A stretch of DNA of 64,000 bases from Paragyromitra xinjiangensis (Eukaryota > Ascomycota > Pezizomycetes > Pezizales > Discinaceae), in contig JBCAMK010000006.1 in NCBI GenBank assembly GCA_038503065.1, positions 1,550,001 to 1,614,000 on the forward strand, in the 5' to 3' direction. The notes under the pieces were generated by a model. That model worked only from the letters and a program-made list of their open reading frames with translations, made no database searches and had not been told where the DNA came from. Below are positions 14,943-27,390 of this stretch, piece after piece. A program made the translations under genes and the position numbers. Position 1 is the stretch's first letter; every line of letters starts with the position of its first letter.

Positions 14943-17694
14943 CTATTCCTTCTTAGTCTCCTGTTCTGTCCCCTTCTCCTTCTCCAATCTTTCCCATTCT
15001 TCCATTCTATTGATCGTGTCTAACGCCGTAGATACTCGTAGCCCAACTCTCCCATCAAGATCAAAGGGCCCCCAATTCGCTGTCTTGGTAAGCCAACTTT
15101 TGATTTCGACGTGCTCTTTCAACCCACTTTCTTTCCAGAGCGCTACCGCCCATTCGTACTGCGCAGTTGGCACTATTGCAAACCGTTAGCTACGATCCCA
15201 AGGGGTTCAGCGTCGAAACTACAGGGGAGAGCATACACATCCAATTATCGACAAAATTACCCTTGAATGCATATCTGTCGATTGCCAAGATCCTTTGGAT
15301 ATATTCTTTTGCTTTTTCGAGGTCATCAAGATTTCTTGTGACAACACTAAGTAGGAGTAACTGAATTGCTTGTTCATCAATAACGTCTTTCTCCATCTCT
15401 TCATTTCGCCACTGTAAAGCCTTTGCTGATATTTCGAAATTTGGCCTGTCCATTCGCTTGTACCCGTCTATATTCAGTTATTTGCTGTTAGCTCTCACAT
15501 TTCAGGTGGTTAGGATAAAGAATGGTGCCTTACTCCAGAAATATACCATTTCCTCCAGAGGACTGACACCAACACCTTCTATAAGTCTTACACTTCGAGC
15601 CTGAGCGCGAGCTTTCCATTTCTTGATCTTGCGATCAATAAAGAGCTCTAGCGGGAGGCCTTGCGCCATGAATTTCTTTTTTCCCACAAAGCTAGGAACT
15701 TTTTCAATCAGCTCTTCGGCTAGTTTGGCGTGATGGTCCTATATTGGTCTTTAGTTTGTTTCTAGTACCTCCACTTTATAACGATAACATACGGCTTTTT
15801 CAGTGTCTGTGTCATGGTATTTCCTATACAGCTCAACTTGGCATATAGCTGCAAAGCTAGAAAATTATTAGCTCACGAGGAGTATGTGATCAATCCGACG
15901 CATAACTTACTAGTGGTATAATGCGTGACTCCAAGTGTTAAGTTCGGTGAGCTATGAGAGGTCAGCTATTAATCACGAAATATCACTAGGTATCATCATA
16001 CCTTTAGGAAACCTTCAGCTACTTCTTCGTAGCAATGCACGAACATTAAATTCCTAAAAAGGCGCTTAAGAAATATGAACCAAGTGTATCGGGGGAAAAT
16101 CATCTTACAAGGATTTCTCAAATAACATCAATGCCTCCACTTGTCTGTGCTGTAGTAAGTAATTTTGCGGCATCCAAATCAACTATGGGGTATATAAACC
16201 TCATTTGCGTTGAAACTGGTTGAGTTAACATTGATATAGCTTCCTCTAGCCGCCGATCAACCGCTAGCATCCGAGCTTCCTCCAGTCGCCACAGCGCGCT
16301 TTGGGAGTATTTTTTTCTTAATCGCTCCAGTGCTTCTTGGCACCTCTGTTTGGGATATCCAGCGCCGGATGGGTGATCTTGTGGGGGCAGAATGTCGCAA
16401 AACTGCATGGAGTTGCCGAAATATTGCAGGATAACTAACACAGCAATCGCACCATGAAGATTACTATACTTTGAAGCTATCCAAAGCATTTCTATGCCTT
16501 TCTCACGATCTTGAGGTGAATAAGTTTACTGTCAATAATAAGCCAAGATTGCCATGATTTGGATCACCCACCGCCTTTGAATCCCACGATAGACATTACC
16601 GTTTTCATACTCGGAGGGACCATCCCGAGAATCAACAATAAAAACCCAAAACAGAGATTAACACCTGAAGTCACAAATTCGTCTATAAGATCATCTGGTT
16701 GCATATAGCTAGTAGAGGGGCGACTTCTGGAACCCGGCCTGGAGCCCAGCTTGGAGCCAGATCGAGCAGATCGGATACTAGCACTGGAGCTTCTCATCTC
16801 TAACCCAGGAGTTAATAGGCCTGATGGCTCATTTTCAGGAGTACTGTCTCCTGAAATCCCGGTCGCCAGATTTTGTCTGCTTTGGTTGGCCCCGTCTAAC
16901 TGCGTTGGCGTTTGTATCTTGGGCATTTGATCAAGGATCCCCTCGAGTGTTTTATAAGCAGTCCGTAGCTTGTAGAAAGCTTTCATGGACTCAACCACAG
17001 ATTCCGAGAGTACGCCTACTACGGCAGACATCAATTGCGTTTCTGCATGACACAAGGCAAACTCTGCGCCAGGCGGGTAGGAGCTGCGATGATGATTTTC
17101 CTTCAGAGCTTTCTTTCGATCCCGTTCGGCTGATGCTTCAGCGTCGGCAAGACGGTCAGAGGCTATAGCAGTTATTTGGGGTTAACAAAGATATATTCCA
17201 GTATCAGAAGAGTCGTAGATGTCAAGTACCTTCTTTCATGATGTCGGGCTCGAATCCTAGGCTTGCGCGGAGAAATGCAACGATACCGCCGGCAAGCTAT
17301 CGCACCAAGTAAAAAAAAAAAATTATTATTTCTCCCTCCACGGGTTTAGCGATAATGGAATATCTTGGGAAGGGGAACCTTATGATAGCTCGAGTTCTTA
17401 CCCTCGACAGCTTTTTCAGCACCAAGAACATCGTCGTTCATGAGTAAATCCATAGCTTTAATCAAGTTAGCGCTATAAGTCTCTCGAAATCTGTCCGAGG
17501 CACAAGTGTAGAAGCAACCTTTCATTGCTTGGTCCACTACATGTCATTAGACTATCAGCAATGCCCCCATTCGTCATTTTTAGATCATCGAGAGGGTACA
17601 AACATGCTTGAAGTTCATCTAGGGCACTCAAAGATTGCGTGGATGTGGCATGGGTAACCTGTGCTCCTCCACCTCCAAGCCATCCTCTAAACAT
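14943..17694 (-). CDS. IML2: Iml2/TTC39-family TPR protein
   Basis: The protein corresponds to yeast Iml2, linked to lipid droplets and inclusion-body clearance. The start MFRGWLGGGG is at 17694. Many short exons join in frame: DELQA-LDQAMKGCFYTCASDRFRETY, KNSSYHK-LAGGIVAFLRASLGFEPDIMKE, SSYPPGAEFALCHAETQLMSAV...ESVVESMKAFYKLRTAYKTL, a Ser/Arg-rich linker, DDLIDEFVTSGVNLCFG...VPPSMKTVMSIVGFKGG, then the RLRKKYSQSALWRLEEARML repeat, FVGKKKFMAQGLPLE and C-terminal TPR-like helices ending before 14943. The order and motifs match Iml2 across its length. I count at least ten exons; boundaries in 15700-16130 were not resolved fully. A purine-rich block just upstream (17800-17880) is a pyrimidine tract on the coding strand. 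Confidence 0.87.
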
Positions 17695-18510
17695 GACAGT
17701 AGTAGAATATCACTGGGGATGGGTGAAAGAGGGCAATGGAAATGAAGTTGAGCTAGAGTTATGCTAAAGCGAAGGGGAAGAAGTAGTATAGCAGCGACTT
17801 GGGAAACGGATGAGGAAGGGAAGGAGGGAGGAGGAGAGAAGGAGGAGAATAAGAAGAAGGAAGAGGACTATTCTTGAAAGTTAGTAAAAGAACTTGACGA
17901 GGATGACAGATCAGAGTCGCGAAGCACGGGCAAAAGTGGGAAGGAGACGCGTGAAGATGTTTTAGTCACGGGCCTTGTGGTGTCAGATCTCCGGGATAGT
18001 GATTCTGTGGCAGAAAATAGAAAATCTTGATTGAATGATAATCTACGCTACTGTGCTCTAGTGCCCATCTATTGGTGGGTGGAATAGATCCAGGCACAAA
18101 GTCACCAACAGAGATCTACGGGTACAAATTCCCCGAGTTACGTGTTCATATAGCATCGCAAAAATACCCATTCTGCTGCGGATGAAAGATATGAATAGAT
18201 TCGTTATACGGATGTTGCCCCGCTGATAAAGTGGTTAACCCCGGGCCGGAATAAGAGCCTCCGCTGAGCTCTGACGTTTATTCTCCGCTTCCGTTCCTTT
18301 TACCGTTGAGGTGGGTTCTTGGCAAGTTCCAAGCCTCCCCGGGTACTTATGCTTATTTGGTATCTTGTTCAGTTACCCGGTCCACCAAGCACGACAGCCT
18401 AACCAGTAAACTATTGCTATCATAGAAGCATAGCCAACACCACCATCTCAGCTAAATCACTCCCCCCTTCACGATCCACGAGAATCTACCCACCATCATC
18501 AATATCTATC
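17695..18510. promoter_or_regulatory. Divergent intergenic region IML2 / SEM1
   Basis: The region has 816 bp between two start codons. A long GA-rich tract at about 17800-17880 reads as CT-rich on the IML2 strand, typical of fungal core promoters and leaders. No proteasome PACE element (GGTGGCAAA) was seen near SEM1. Confidence 0.5.
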
Positions 18511-18947
18511 ATGTCATCAAAGGCCACTGCTCCTAAGACTTCGGATCCCAAAGATGCCGACAAGCCCGTGCAGAAACCAAATGTCTCTCTAGAAGAGGAC
18601 GACGAATTCGAAGATTTCCCTGTCGAAGGTGAGCTGCTCTATCAACACTGTGGTGGGATGCAGACTACGAATACGCTACGGAGATGGAAATGGGATTGGA
18701 ATAGCTGATGGCTAATTGCTGGAACAGACTGGGAAGATGCGGAGGCTGATGTGCCTGGTGGCAAGGGAAACCTCTGGGAGGAGAGCTGGGATGATGATGA
18801 TACTAGCGAGGATTTTGCCGCTCAGTTAAGGTCATTATCCATTTATTTACCCCACATCTGACATCTGCCAACTACCCCTGGGCCCGAGCTTACATACTAT
18901 CTCATTTTAGAGAGGAACTCAAAAAAACAAATGCAAACAAATCATAG
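18511..18947 (+). CDS. SEM1: 26S proteasome subunit Sem1/Dss1 (Rpn15)
   Basis: Three exons (18511-18628, 18728-18830, 18911-18947) give a very acidic 85-residue protein, close to the usual length of about 70-90. It carries the two Dss1 signatures: acidic-aromatic EEDDEFEDFPVEDW and NLWEESWDDDDTSEDFAAQLREEL, followed by a short Lys tail. Sem1 stabilises the proteasome lid and also serves in TREX-2 and in homologous recombination complexes. Splice sites keep the frame exactly. The gene is convergent with PGK1. Confidence 0.93.
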
Positions 18948-19276
18948 CTCGCAGCATCCTTAGAGTTGGGTTCATTGGAGTAAGCTATAGACATGCATTT
19001 GTAATATAGCTCACGTAGAGAACACGAAATATGGGAATCAGTTTTCGAGAGCTTCACTTGCATCTTGACTGTTAGTTAATTTGAATTATGTATTTACTGT
19101 GTTGACTGTGCACATATACGTCACATCACATCTACTCACCCAAAGTTGGTCCGATTCGAGAAATTTTTTTTAATTATTATCTAAAGAAATAGCATCTCAC
19201 AGGTTCGGCGTTTGAGAAGCTAACATATCATTAAATGAGATTCATGCCCTTTCTGTTGATATTCGGCAAACCTCAT

Positions 19277-20966
19277 TTACTTACTCTATGGTACTGTCAG
19301 AGGAGAATCTTCTCGGTAGGTGGTATTCAATGAAGCAAGAAAGTACTTACCGAGAGAGCCGAAACACCAGGAAGGTCTTTCCCTTCAAGTAACTCTAAAG
19401 AGCTATATATATCATGCGCCGTTAGCTCCTATGCCTCTGAGATGAAGCAGGCGATGAAACTTACGCCCCACCACCAGTTGAGACATGGCTCAACTTGTCC
19501 TCAACGCCATACTTAGCAGCCACAGTTGCGGTATCACCGCCACCAATAATAACGATCCTATCCGATTGGGCTGCTTCAACAGCAGCATCTAGCATGTTCT
19601 TTGTTCCGTTTGCAAAAGCATCGAATTCAAAAACACCAGCGGGTCTTCCACTATTAGTAAAGATGCACTATTGGTTAATCTAAGAAATCCCTTACCCGTT
19701 CCAGAGGATAGTCTTCGCTTCGCCAATAGTTTCCTTGAATAACTTGGTGGATTTCTCCCCAATGTCCAAACCCATCCATCCATCGGGGATACCTTGCTCA
19801 TCAGTGGCATATCCAGTTTTTGCATCCTTGGCAAACTTGTCGGCGGTGATATAGTCCACTGGCAAGACAACTTTAACATTATGCTTTTTGGCCTTCTCGA
19901 TAATCTCGCCGACGGTCTTGGCACCGGCCTCATCATAAAGAGAGTTTCCGATCGGTACGCCCTCCAAGGTCTTCTTGAAGGTAAACGCCATACCACCACA
20001 AATGATCAAGCTGTCGACTTTGGGGATTAGGTTGTCAATCAACTGAATTTTGTCAGACACCTTGGATCCTCCAAGGATAGCGAGGAAGGGGCGTTCTGGG
20101 GACTCGAGGGCCTTGGCGAAATATTCAAGCTCTTTTTTGACCAGGAAGCCAGAAGCCTTCTGTGGGAGATCGATACCAACCATGGAGCTGTGGGCACGAT
20201 GGGCGGTGCCGAAGGCATCGTCTAATAACTTTATTAGTTTCGGGTTCATCCCATTGATGGCACTGGTTTGGGAATTTACTGATGTAGATATCTCCAAGAG
20301 AAGTGAGCGACTTGCGGAACCCCTTGACTGCTTCTGGGTCGGCCTTGACTTTCTTTCCGTCAACTTTAGAGGAACCCTCCTCCTCAACATGGTAACGCAA
20401 GTTCTCGAGAAGGATAATTTCGCCTATATCAATTAATCAGTCTCAGCATACTTGGCCACGGTATAAGTAAATCTTACCATCGGTAGCTTTCTGGACATGT
20501 CCTTCAACTTCCTCTCCAACGCAGTCATTCAAGAAAGTAACTTTCTTGTTCAAAAGTTTCTCAAGCTCCTTGGCGACAGGAGCCAGGGAGTACTTAGCGA
20601 CTCTTTGTCCATCAGGGCGTCCCAAGTGGGACATCAGAATAATTGCTTTCGCGTTCTGTTCAGAAGCATACTTGATGGTAGGCAAGGCAGCAACGATACG
20701 CTGGTTGTTAGTAATCTTGTCGCCGTCGAGAGGAACATTGAAGTCAACCTATGAAGAGAAGGCACATATTAGAATAGTCTGACAGTGGTGATATCTGATC
20801 AGAATTGGGCTACTTGCTCTGATTAAGACACGCTTGCCCTTGAGATCGACATCAGTAATGGCTATCGTCACGGACAGACAGGTCAGCAATCTACATAATC
20901 TGAGGGGAAACATCCTCGCAATAAGAACTAGAGGAATTTCATACCGAGCTTGTTGCTAAGAGACAT
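19277..20966 (-). CDS. PGK1: Phosphoglycerate kinase
   Basis: This glycolytic enzyme transfers phosphate from 1,3-bisphosphoglycerate to ADP in the cytosol. The start [22 protein letters not shown] is at 20966. Substrate and nucleotide motifs are all present: [50 protein letters not shown], and near the end [11 protein letters not shown] followed by [22 protein letters not shown]. The expected length is about 418. The first exon is only 22 nt. The second intron starts with GC (GCAAGT at 20817-20812) and ends in AG at 20749. The last exon is only 9 nt (19285-19277), giving ALSSK, as in other fungal PGKs; an alternative acceptor would give ALSYHRVSK. Confidence 0.96.
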
Positions 20967-21970
20967 TTCGAGTTTTCGCGATTCGTGTTTGATAAAACTA
21001 TATGGAGCTTGAGGACGGTAGGCAGTAAAACTGAGAGTCTTCACGGTAGGTCCAACGGTATATGAGCTAAAAGAAGTTTGAACGGAACGAGGGAGGAGTA
21101 AATCGTATTAAATTATCCTCGGCCAAGAAGGTGGGGTGGAGGGGTAACGTAAAAATATGGTTAATCTGACCATGACGCAACGGGGTGTAGTAAACGAAAC
21201 CCCCGTAATCTGCGCGAATCTGCGCGGGATGGAGTGAGAAAATCGCCAGTTCTTATACATAATAGTAACAGGTCAATATTCTTCTCATACCGTAGCATCG
21301 GATTGCCTATAGCCCTGCCTTATCACAAACCTATGTTCTATCCGAGGTTTCCGAGCTAGAAATATGTCTTTGAACCGATACAGATATTAAACCCAAAACA
21401 CGATACACGCGATGCGACAAGCGGCTGAAGATTTATCCGAAAATAAATGTGGCTTGATATCGGATGTTCAAGTGAGGCTCGCGATGCTATCTAGGATTGC
21501 GAAACCGAGTATTACAGAACCAAGGCTCATGATCCTGCCGACGACCACTCCAAGGTTACATGTAAGACTAGTCCCTCTACCATTACTGCCACTTCCCCCA
21601 ATCCAATCAACACCCTCCCCCCCCCAAAAAAAAAAAGGTCTGGGGTACAATGTTGTCCTGCGAGTGACTTTAGGATCAAACCTTACATTCATGATAATGA
21701 TGATAACGGTAACGCCCATCTAACTAATTACGAAGTTTCCCATGGCCTCGAACCAAGTCGCTCTTCGGCTTCTCTCTTTATCTCTAGATAATATTCTCAT
21801 CAACTCCAATTCGCAATCCCAACCTAACTTCGTTAAGCAAGTCTAGACTCACGCCTTATAACCCATTCCTTAGAGATCGATCAAAGGAACACTTGTACAT
21901 GAGATATAGAGTAACTACTTTCTAGAGGCGAAAACCCCAGGCTATAAAACCTGATCACCACGTAGCTGTA
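20967..21970. other. PGK1 promoter and downstream spacer
   Basis: This 1 kb segment holds the upstream region of PGK1 and the 3' side of the Zn2Cys6 gene. It contains a TACATGTA palindrome at 21557-21564 and C/A homopolymer runs near 21618-21636. No coding frame is credible. Confidence 0.5.
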
Positions 21971-24287
21971 CTACGTGACCGTAAATGCTTTTTCCCAGTA
22001 ATCCAGAAATTCATCGGTGACCACCTTGACCTCCTCCTCTCGTGCTGAAGCCCATGCAGTGGAGGCCATCCTTCCGCGCTCCGATTCTGTCAAGACATTT
22101 AGGATCGCGCGAGTTTCCTCGGAGAACTCAATGCCCAACTCCTTGGCAACCATCGGTAGCCAGAAAAGTCCGAGCCCCCCCGCAGGCCAAAGGGTTTTTG
22201 TTTGGGCAAGTATACGTAGACCACGGTTTAGATCTTCTGTTTCTGCGGGAAGGTTAAGCAAGAATGTCTGGGACGTCAGGAATACATAATGGGAAAATGG
22301 AAGTATGTGACATCGAAGCCCAGCATCTAGCTTGTACTCGCACGCGATATTGACGAGCTCTTTCGCGGTTTTCTTGCAAATAGACATTGGAAGATCGTCA
22401 TCTAGATTACCGACATGAATCGTTTGGAATGGCCGGAAAAGCATTATGATCGTTGCCCGAACACACATACTAGCTACATTTTTAGAGAATTTCCCGACGT
22501 TATAATTGCAATATAAGGGGCGCTTACTTCAAATGAACGCAATGAAATGCATTATTTGTGGGCTGCAATTTCAACTCGTCGGGAAGCTCTGATTTCCACA
22601 TGCGCAGTCTTTTATGAAATTGAGTCAACTTTTTGGGGGTGACTTTTTCATCCGGACTTGCTGGGCCATAGAAAGCGTATACAATGTCTTTGATGATTTC
22701 CGACAATCTGATGAACTCTAAGAATGTTTCATGCACCTTAGCAGACTGGCCCGTTGACAGCCAGCTGACCTCCAATTCTGTGTATTCCGAAAAATCCTCT
22801 TCTTTTCCGGAGTCGAAGTTTATTCGTGGGAGAGGCCAAGATTCGCCAGAAAGTTGGGGCAATCTTGCTATTACAAATGACCATGATCTAGCTCAGGCAG
22901 TATTAACCACAACTCCAAAAAAAAAAAAAGAAATTAGCATGAGTAGGAAGACATACACGTCAAAACAAAATAGACCCCAGTATGTTACCCGCCACACTTC
23001 AAGTTCAGAATCGTCAAGCTCATTGGCAATTTTATGGCAATTCTTATACAAGTTTTCAGAGGCCGTACGTAAAGCGACACCTCCATACATCCATCCCTTG
23101 ACATCTCTAATGTACCCAGATTCTCTGATGCTCAGAACTGCAAGCGCTTGAATCGTAGTGATCTTGCTGTCCCCCTCTTCAAGGTTCAGAAGACGCTCTG
23201 CTTCAGCAAAAAAATGATCGCCTGCTGTCGAAGGGTCTTGCGGGTTTGTGCGAGCCTCTGGCTTATCTGAAAAGGCACAACCCACTGAAAGGATAGCGTT
23301 TAGCAGGATATCGCTGCAAAATCTTTGTCTGCCACTAATAAGGTCCTCCAAGAATTTTCTTCTCGAAAGAACCGGAAAACAACTATGCTGCCAAACGAAA
23401 TACAGTTGAAGTAGATGCTGAACGAACTCAACGTCTTGCGTGACCTTCGTCCAAGAGCGAACCATGGAGTTTAAATCCACAATAGGAGGAGGAGGACTAC
23501 CAACAGAGGGGCTTGTGCCTGAGCTTGGAGTTGAACCGCGTATATCATGGGACTGCCAGCCTTCGAACTCTGGTGATCCAAAAGATCGTACATATCCGCT
23601 AGAGGATTCGATATCTGTTGACTCACGCTGCGTTCTCGTCTCAGAAATGTTGGATTCCACCCCAGCCTCAGAATCTTGGCCCCATGATTCTGCGTCTAGT
23701 TTCTTAGGGGTCGTATGTTCGTCGATCTCAGGTGGATTTTCTTTGATAAACTTCGCAATGTCCTCGATTTCCTCCTTTGCTCGCAAGCGAAAAATTATAT
23801 TATGCACGTAGTCGTCTGATGAGCTCTGCAAAGTTCTCAAGATACAACGGAGGTTGCTGTTGTCTGAAGAAAGCTCGTTTACGTGTTTCTTTAGGGTACC
23901 GGATCGCCTGCCGTCACTTTCCTTGTCGTAGAAACACTCAGACTTGTCGTTCGCTAGACACGCCGCACAGGGGATTTGACCATCACACTGATATTTCGGA
24001 TTAAATTAGCCTACAATTACACATCGCCTCTCAGCGGGCTCGAGACGGGTTCCCGGTATTTCGTTTCGGGAACACACCTTTGATCTCCGTTTCCGACATG
24101 GCATACAAGCTGTAGCTACACAATTCCGCTTAGCTCGTCTGTCCAGGGGCTTAGTAACTCGTTTCTCATCTGCTGGAGACGCTGCCGCAAACGAGGGCTT
24201 CGGTAGCAGTCGTCGAGACATTTTTTTCTTCGAACAAAGAGCTCGAGGAGTTGGACTCAGTGCCGTAGTTGAGCCCTTTTCTCTCAC
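21971..24287 (-). CDS. Zn2Cys6 fungal transcription factor
   Basis: The gene encodes a nuclear zinc binuclear cluster regulator. The DNA-binding motif CVATACMPCRKRRSK-CDGQIPCAAC is split by an intron (near 24080-23993) and joins exactly; the full cluster is Cys-x2-Cys-x6-Cys-x5-Cys-x2-Cys-x6-Cys with ANDKSEC. The linker GRRSGTLKKHVNEL and a short coiled coil follow, then a Ser-rich stretch and the fungal middle homology domain (VEFVQHLLQLYFVWQHSCFPVL, FCSDILLNAILSVGCAFS, ITTIQALAVLSIRESG...GWMYGGVALRTA, VWRVTYWGLFCFDVSWSFVIARLPQLSG). Later exons end with EFLDYWEKAFTVT. A start at 24221 is equally possible. The RRSGTLKK linker recalls nit-4/NirA-like and related regulators, but the target is unknown. 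Confidence 0.87.
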
Positions 24288-26522
24288 GACCTTGCGAGAT
24301 GCGATTCTTTTCCTATATTCGAGGGGTGAAAACTAGACCTGAGCGCGAAGCTGGCTCTTGGCAAGAAAAACGCTCGCTATAAGATTGCGTAAAAACTCAC
24401 CTAGCCAGCCCTCTTTGCCTTAAAACTGTGCATCAGCCAGTGAGACCCTGAGAACTTGTCGGAGCTGAATCACCGCTCGATGTTGATTGGTATGCGTACT
24501 TACGGGCATCTAAATGTTGTTACCATCGATGGGCGGCGTTATGGCCGGTACCGTCCCTCGCTTCCATCTCGGAACTTCATATTCCCCAGATCTGATTTGT
24601 CCGCTATCCCCAGCAGATTAGAAAAAGCCTGATCCTGGGTGAATGTCTAGAAGCCCGAGAGCCGAGTCGGCATTTTCACATGCTGCCTTTGCCACTAATT
24701 CGCTGGATGAGGTTTAACCAGGAGATGTGGCATAAAAGGTTCAAGGATTTTCCCTTCAGCTTGCAGGTCTCAAACCACACCGTGCATGCTAACTGTAATA
24801 AATTTCGAGTGATTATCGGTGACTTGCAGAGTGGTCGGGAAACGGGTGAATCTATAGCGGCTTGATACTGATGAAGTAAATATCTTGAACCACTAAGAGA
24901 AATTATTAAAACCTAGGGCATTCGGAACTTGTTTTCTACGAAAACAGCAACCCACCTGTAAAGGTAATGACTCACGTATGATGTGGTCGACCCCGTTGAA
25001 GCTCGGTCTAATCACTCACGATGAGGATGGCGGTTGACATCACAATGGAATCGGTGTGTAAGCAAGGAAATATGCGACATCGCTTGGGTTTAAGGCTGTC
25101 CAAGAAAGTTTTAGCGAGGACAGAACGACGAATATGGATATCAGGCCTCTTAAGCCTGGTATGGAACTGACAGGTGCAGCACAACATGGCCCAACATAAT
25201 GGAAAGGCATACCGACGTTCAGTTCTTTGGGCCTGTCACCGAAAGGTTGGCAGCTATCGCCAACACTAAAGCAGACATTGAGATGCTCTTGAGCTCAGAC
25301 GGCTCAGGCTAGACCTATCATGCGAGGAGCTGTCGTAAAAAAGGCCTGGGCGTCTGTTTATGGAGTTGGCCCGTCGGATCTAGAGGTGGGGGGGGATATG
25401 ACATAAATTTTGCCGCTGGGGAAAGAGTAGTCCCAATGTGGAAAATCGTAGCAAGATTTTGGATTCAGAAGTAGCATACCGACTCCCAAAAGACCAAAGT
25501 GTCACTCCCATCTCCATTGGGTCTTGTTCTCAGACAAACCAGTTTTCGATCTGATCGCAAGACACGTGGAGAAAACGTGGCATACGAGACTCATGTGCTA
25601 TCACTCGAATTTGTCGGTGAACTTGTCCCCGAAGTTTTGCTTTTTCCCTCCAAATCACGGTGAAGAATTCCCCTGAACTGAAACTCTGCGGAGAGAGAGA
25701 GTCATTGTGATGAGTTGTCTTTTCGAGAAGCGACTATGCAACCTCCAAAATACGACCACTCGACCATACATGTATCCTCCAAGCTGGACAGCAGAGAGGG
25801 AATTGTCTGGTCCAGCGAGTTTCTAAATCCGAATCGCTTCGGGAGATGTATCCTTTCGGGATCAGCCTTGGCTTCCTTTATTGAGCATGGCCTTCTGATC
25901 ACGGCAGTTGGATTTTTGGTTCTTCACCAATTTCGCATCTTGGCAGCTACCTACTGTAAGCTACAACTTTAGTTACCTCTAACGGGCGGGGTGGGTTGGG
26001 ATAGGCCTGCGCTGCTGACCAGGGCAATAGAATTATTACCATTTAGGCTGAACTCAACGTTTGTGATAGAGCCTCAAACGTCTCCCTGACTGGTTACATG
26101 TAGTATCAAGAATAGCATTACACGTAATTTTCTAGAGTAGAGAAATACTTTTTTACTAGAAAGCTTAGGGCACAATATTGCTCACCGCGTCCACAGCAAC
26201 TTCCTGACTTAATACGGGTAGAAAAAATCTCACAACTACAATTGGTTCTTACTCCGCTCCTCCTGTAGGTGCATATGGAAGCCCCATCATAACCCTTTTG
26301 GGTATTTTCGTCTGAATCTGCCTTGTGCGGCACTTCCGACTTATTTACCGGCCGGACCAATATAAGAAACCATATATGCATATAAAAGCAATATGAAGTC
26401 AAACTTCACTCTTAGGCTCAGTCAAAAAAAATAATTGTACCAGACCTATTTCATTGGTATATACAGGGAATTATGGTTGTACATGATTGATACAGAAGGA
26501 AAACGCTTCTTGACTCAGATTC
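24288..26522. other. Gene-free region
   Basis: In 2.2 kb I find no credible gene. Two TACATGTA palindromes lie at 25767-25774 and 26095-26102. Short frames here have no domain and no splice partners. Confidence 0.5.
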
Positions 26523-27390
26523 CTACGTCGACATCTCCATAGTGATACCGGTTTTGGGGTTATCTAGTTCTATGGCACCAGGAAGTGATCTAGTTAGCAC
26601 TAAGTTCCCACCACGAAAGAATGTTGTCTGCAACTACACTCAAGAGAATACACGTACCAAACCAGTCAAACTCAACTGCGCCTGCTTGGTGATCCGCGAC
26701 AAGCTCAAAATCCATCCTCTGGCCGTTAAAACATCTTATCAGATACCCATCCACAGCGGCTTCTCCGCCTTGCGTCGGTTGCTTGATATATCCGTCAGCC
26801 AAAGCTCCCGTTTTTTCGCTGCAAAGGTTGGGGATCGGGTAGACGTATGGATGAGGAGGGACACATACAGTAACTCGAAACAACGGAGTGGGGTCTAAAG
26901 TGGGATATCTCTGAGGCCTGTTATTCCAGCTAAGCTCGCCTGGAACGATAGGGCTGGTGACCATATACACATCAAACTTTCCGCTACCCTTCGCAGTCCA
27001 TTCGTATCCACCAGGAAGAGCTTCTGGTAGTGTAAATTTGATGAGGCAATTTGTTGCATTGTTATTAGGAACGTCGAAGCCAACTAAAACCGCCGTATGA
27101 TTGTTAGCTAGAAAATAGAAGGATACTACAACTGTCGACTTGGGGGGCTGCCGCTTACCAAACATGGTCGTCTCGCTCATGTCGTAGTCAGAGCCGGTAT
27201 AGTTTATTTGGGCAGTATACTGTGTCGCATATGTGGTATCCGGGGATATTTGTACGGCGGGGACAAGGAAGTGTGGGAAGATCACTTCCACAATATCACG
27301 CTTCCGCACTGTAGGCGCAGCTGTAGGAGCAGCTAGAACTATTGATAATGCACTGTAAAGGAAGGTAATAGCAAATATGAGGGCAGACAT
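26523..27390 (-). CDS. Secreted But2-C-terminal-like protein
   Basis: A 259-residue predicted extracellular protein has exons 27390-26658 and 26569-26523. The start MSALIFAITFLYSALSIVLA is a clear signal peptide, followed by APTAAP and a KR dipeptide fitting Kex2 processing. Two N-x-T/S sites (NYT, NHT) are visible. The core has VSFYFLANNHTAVLVGFDVP, CLIKFTLPE, GSGKFDVYMV and SWNNRP, the beta-sandwich pattern of the But2 C-terminal domain common in fungal secretomes. Reading on without splicing would give a 23-residue tail; splicing with CTAAC about 20 nt before the AG yields FDWF-ELDNPKTGITMEMST instead. An ATG at 27444 would mask the signal peptide and is not preferred. Its function is unknown; cell wall association is possible. 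Confidence 0.75.
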
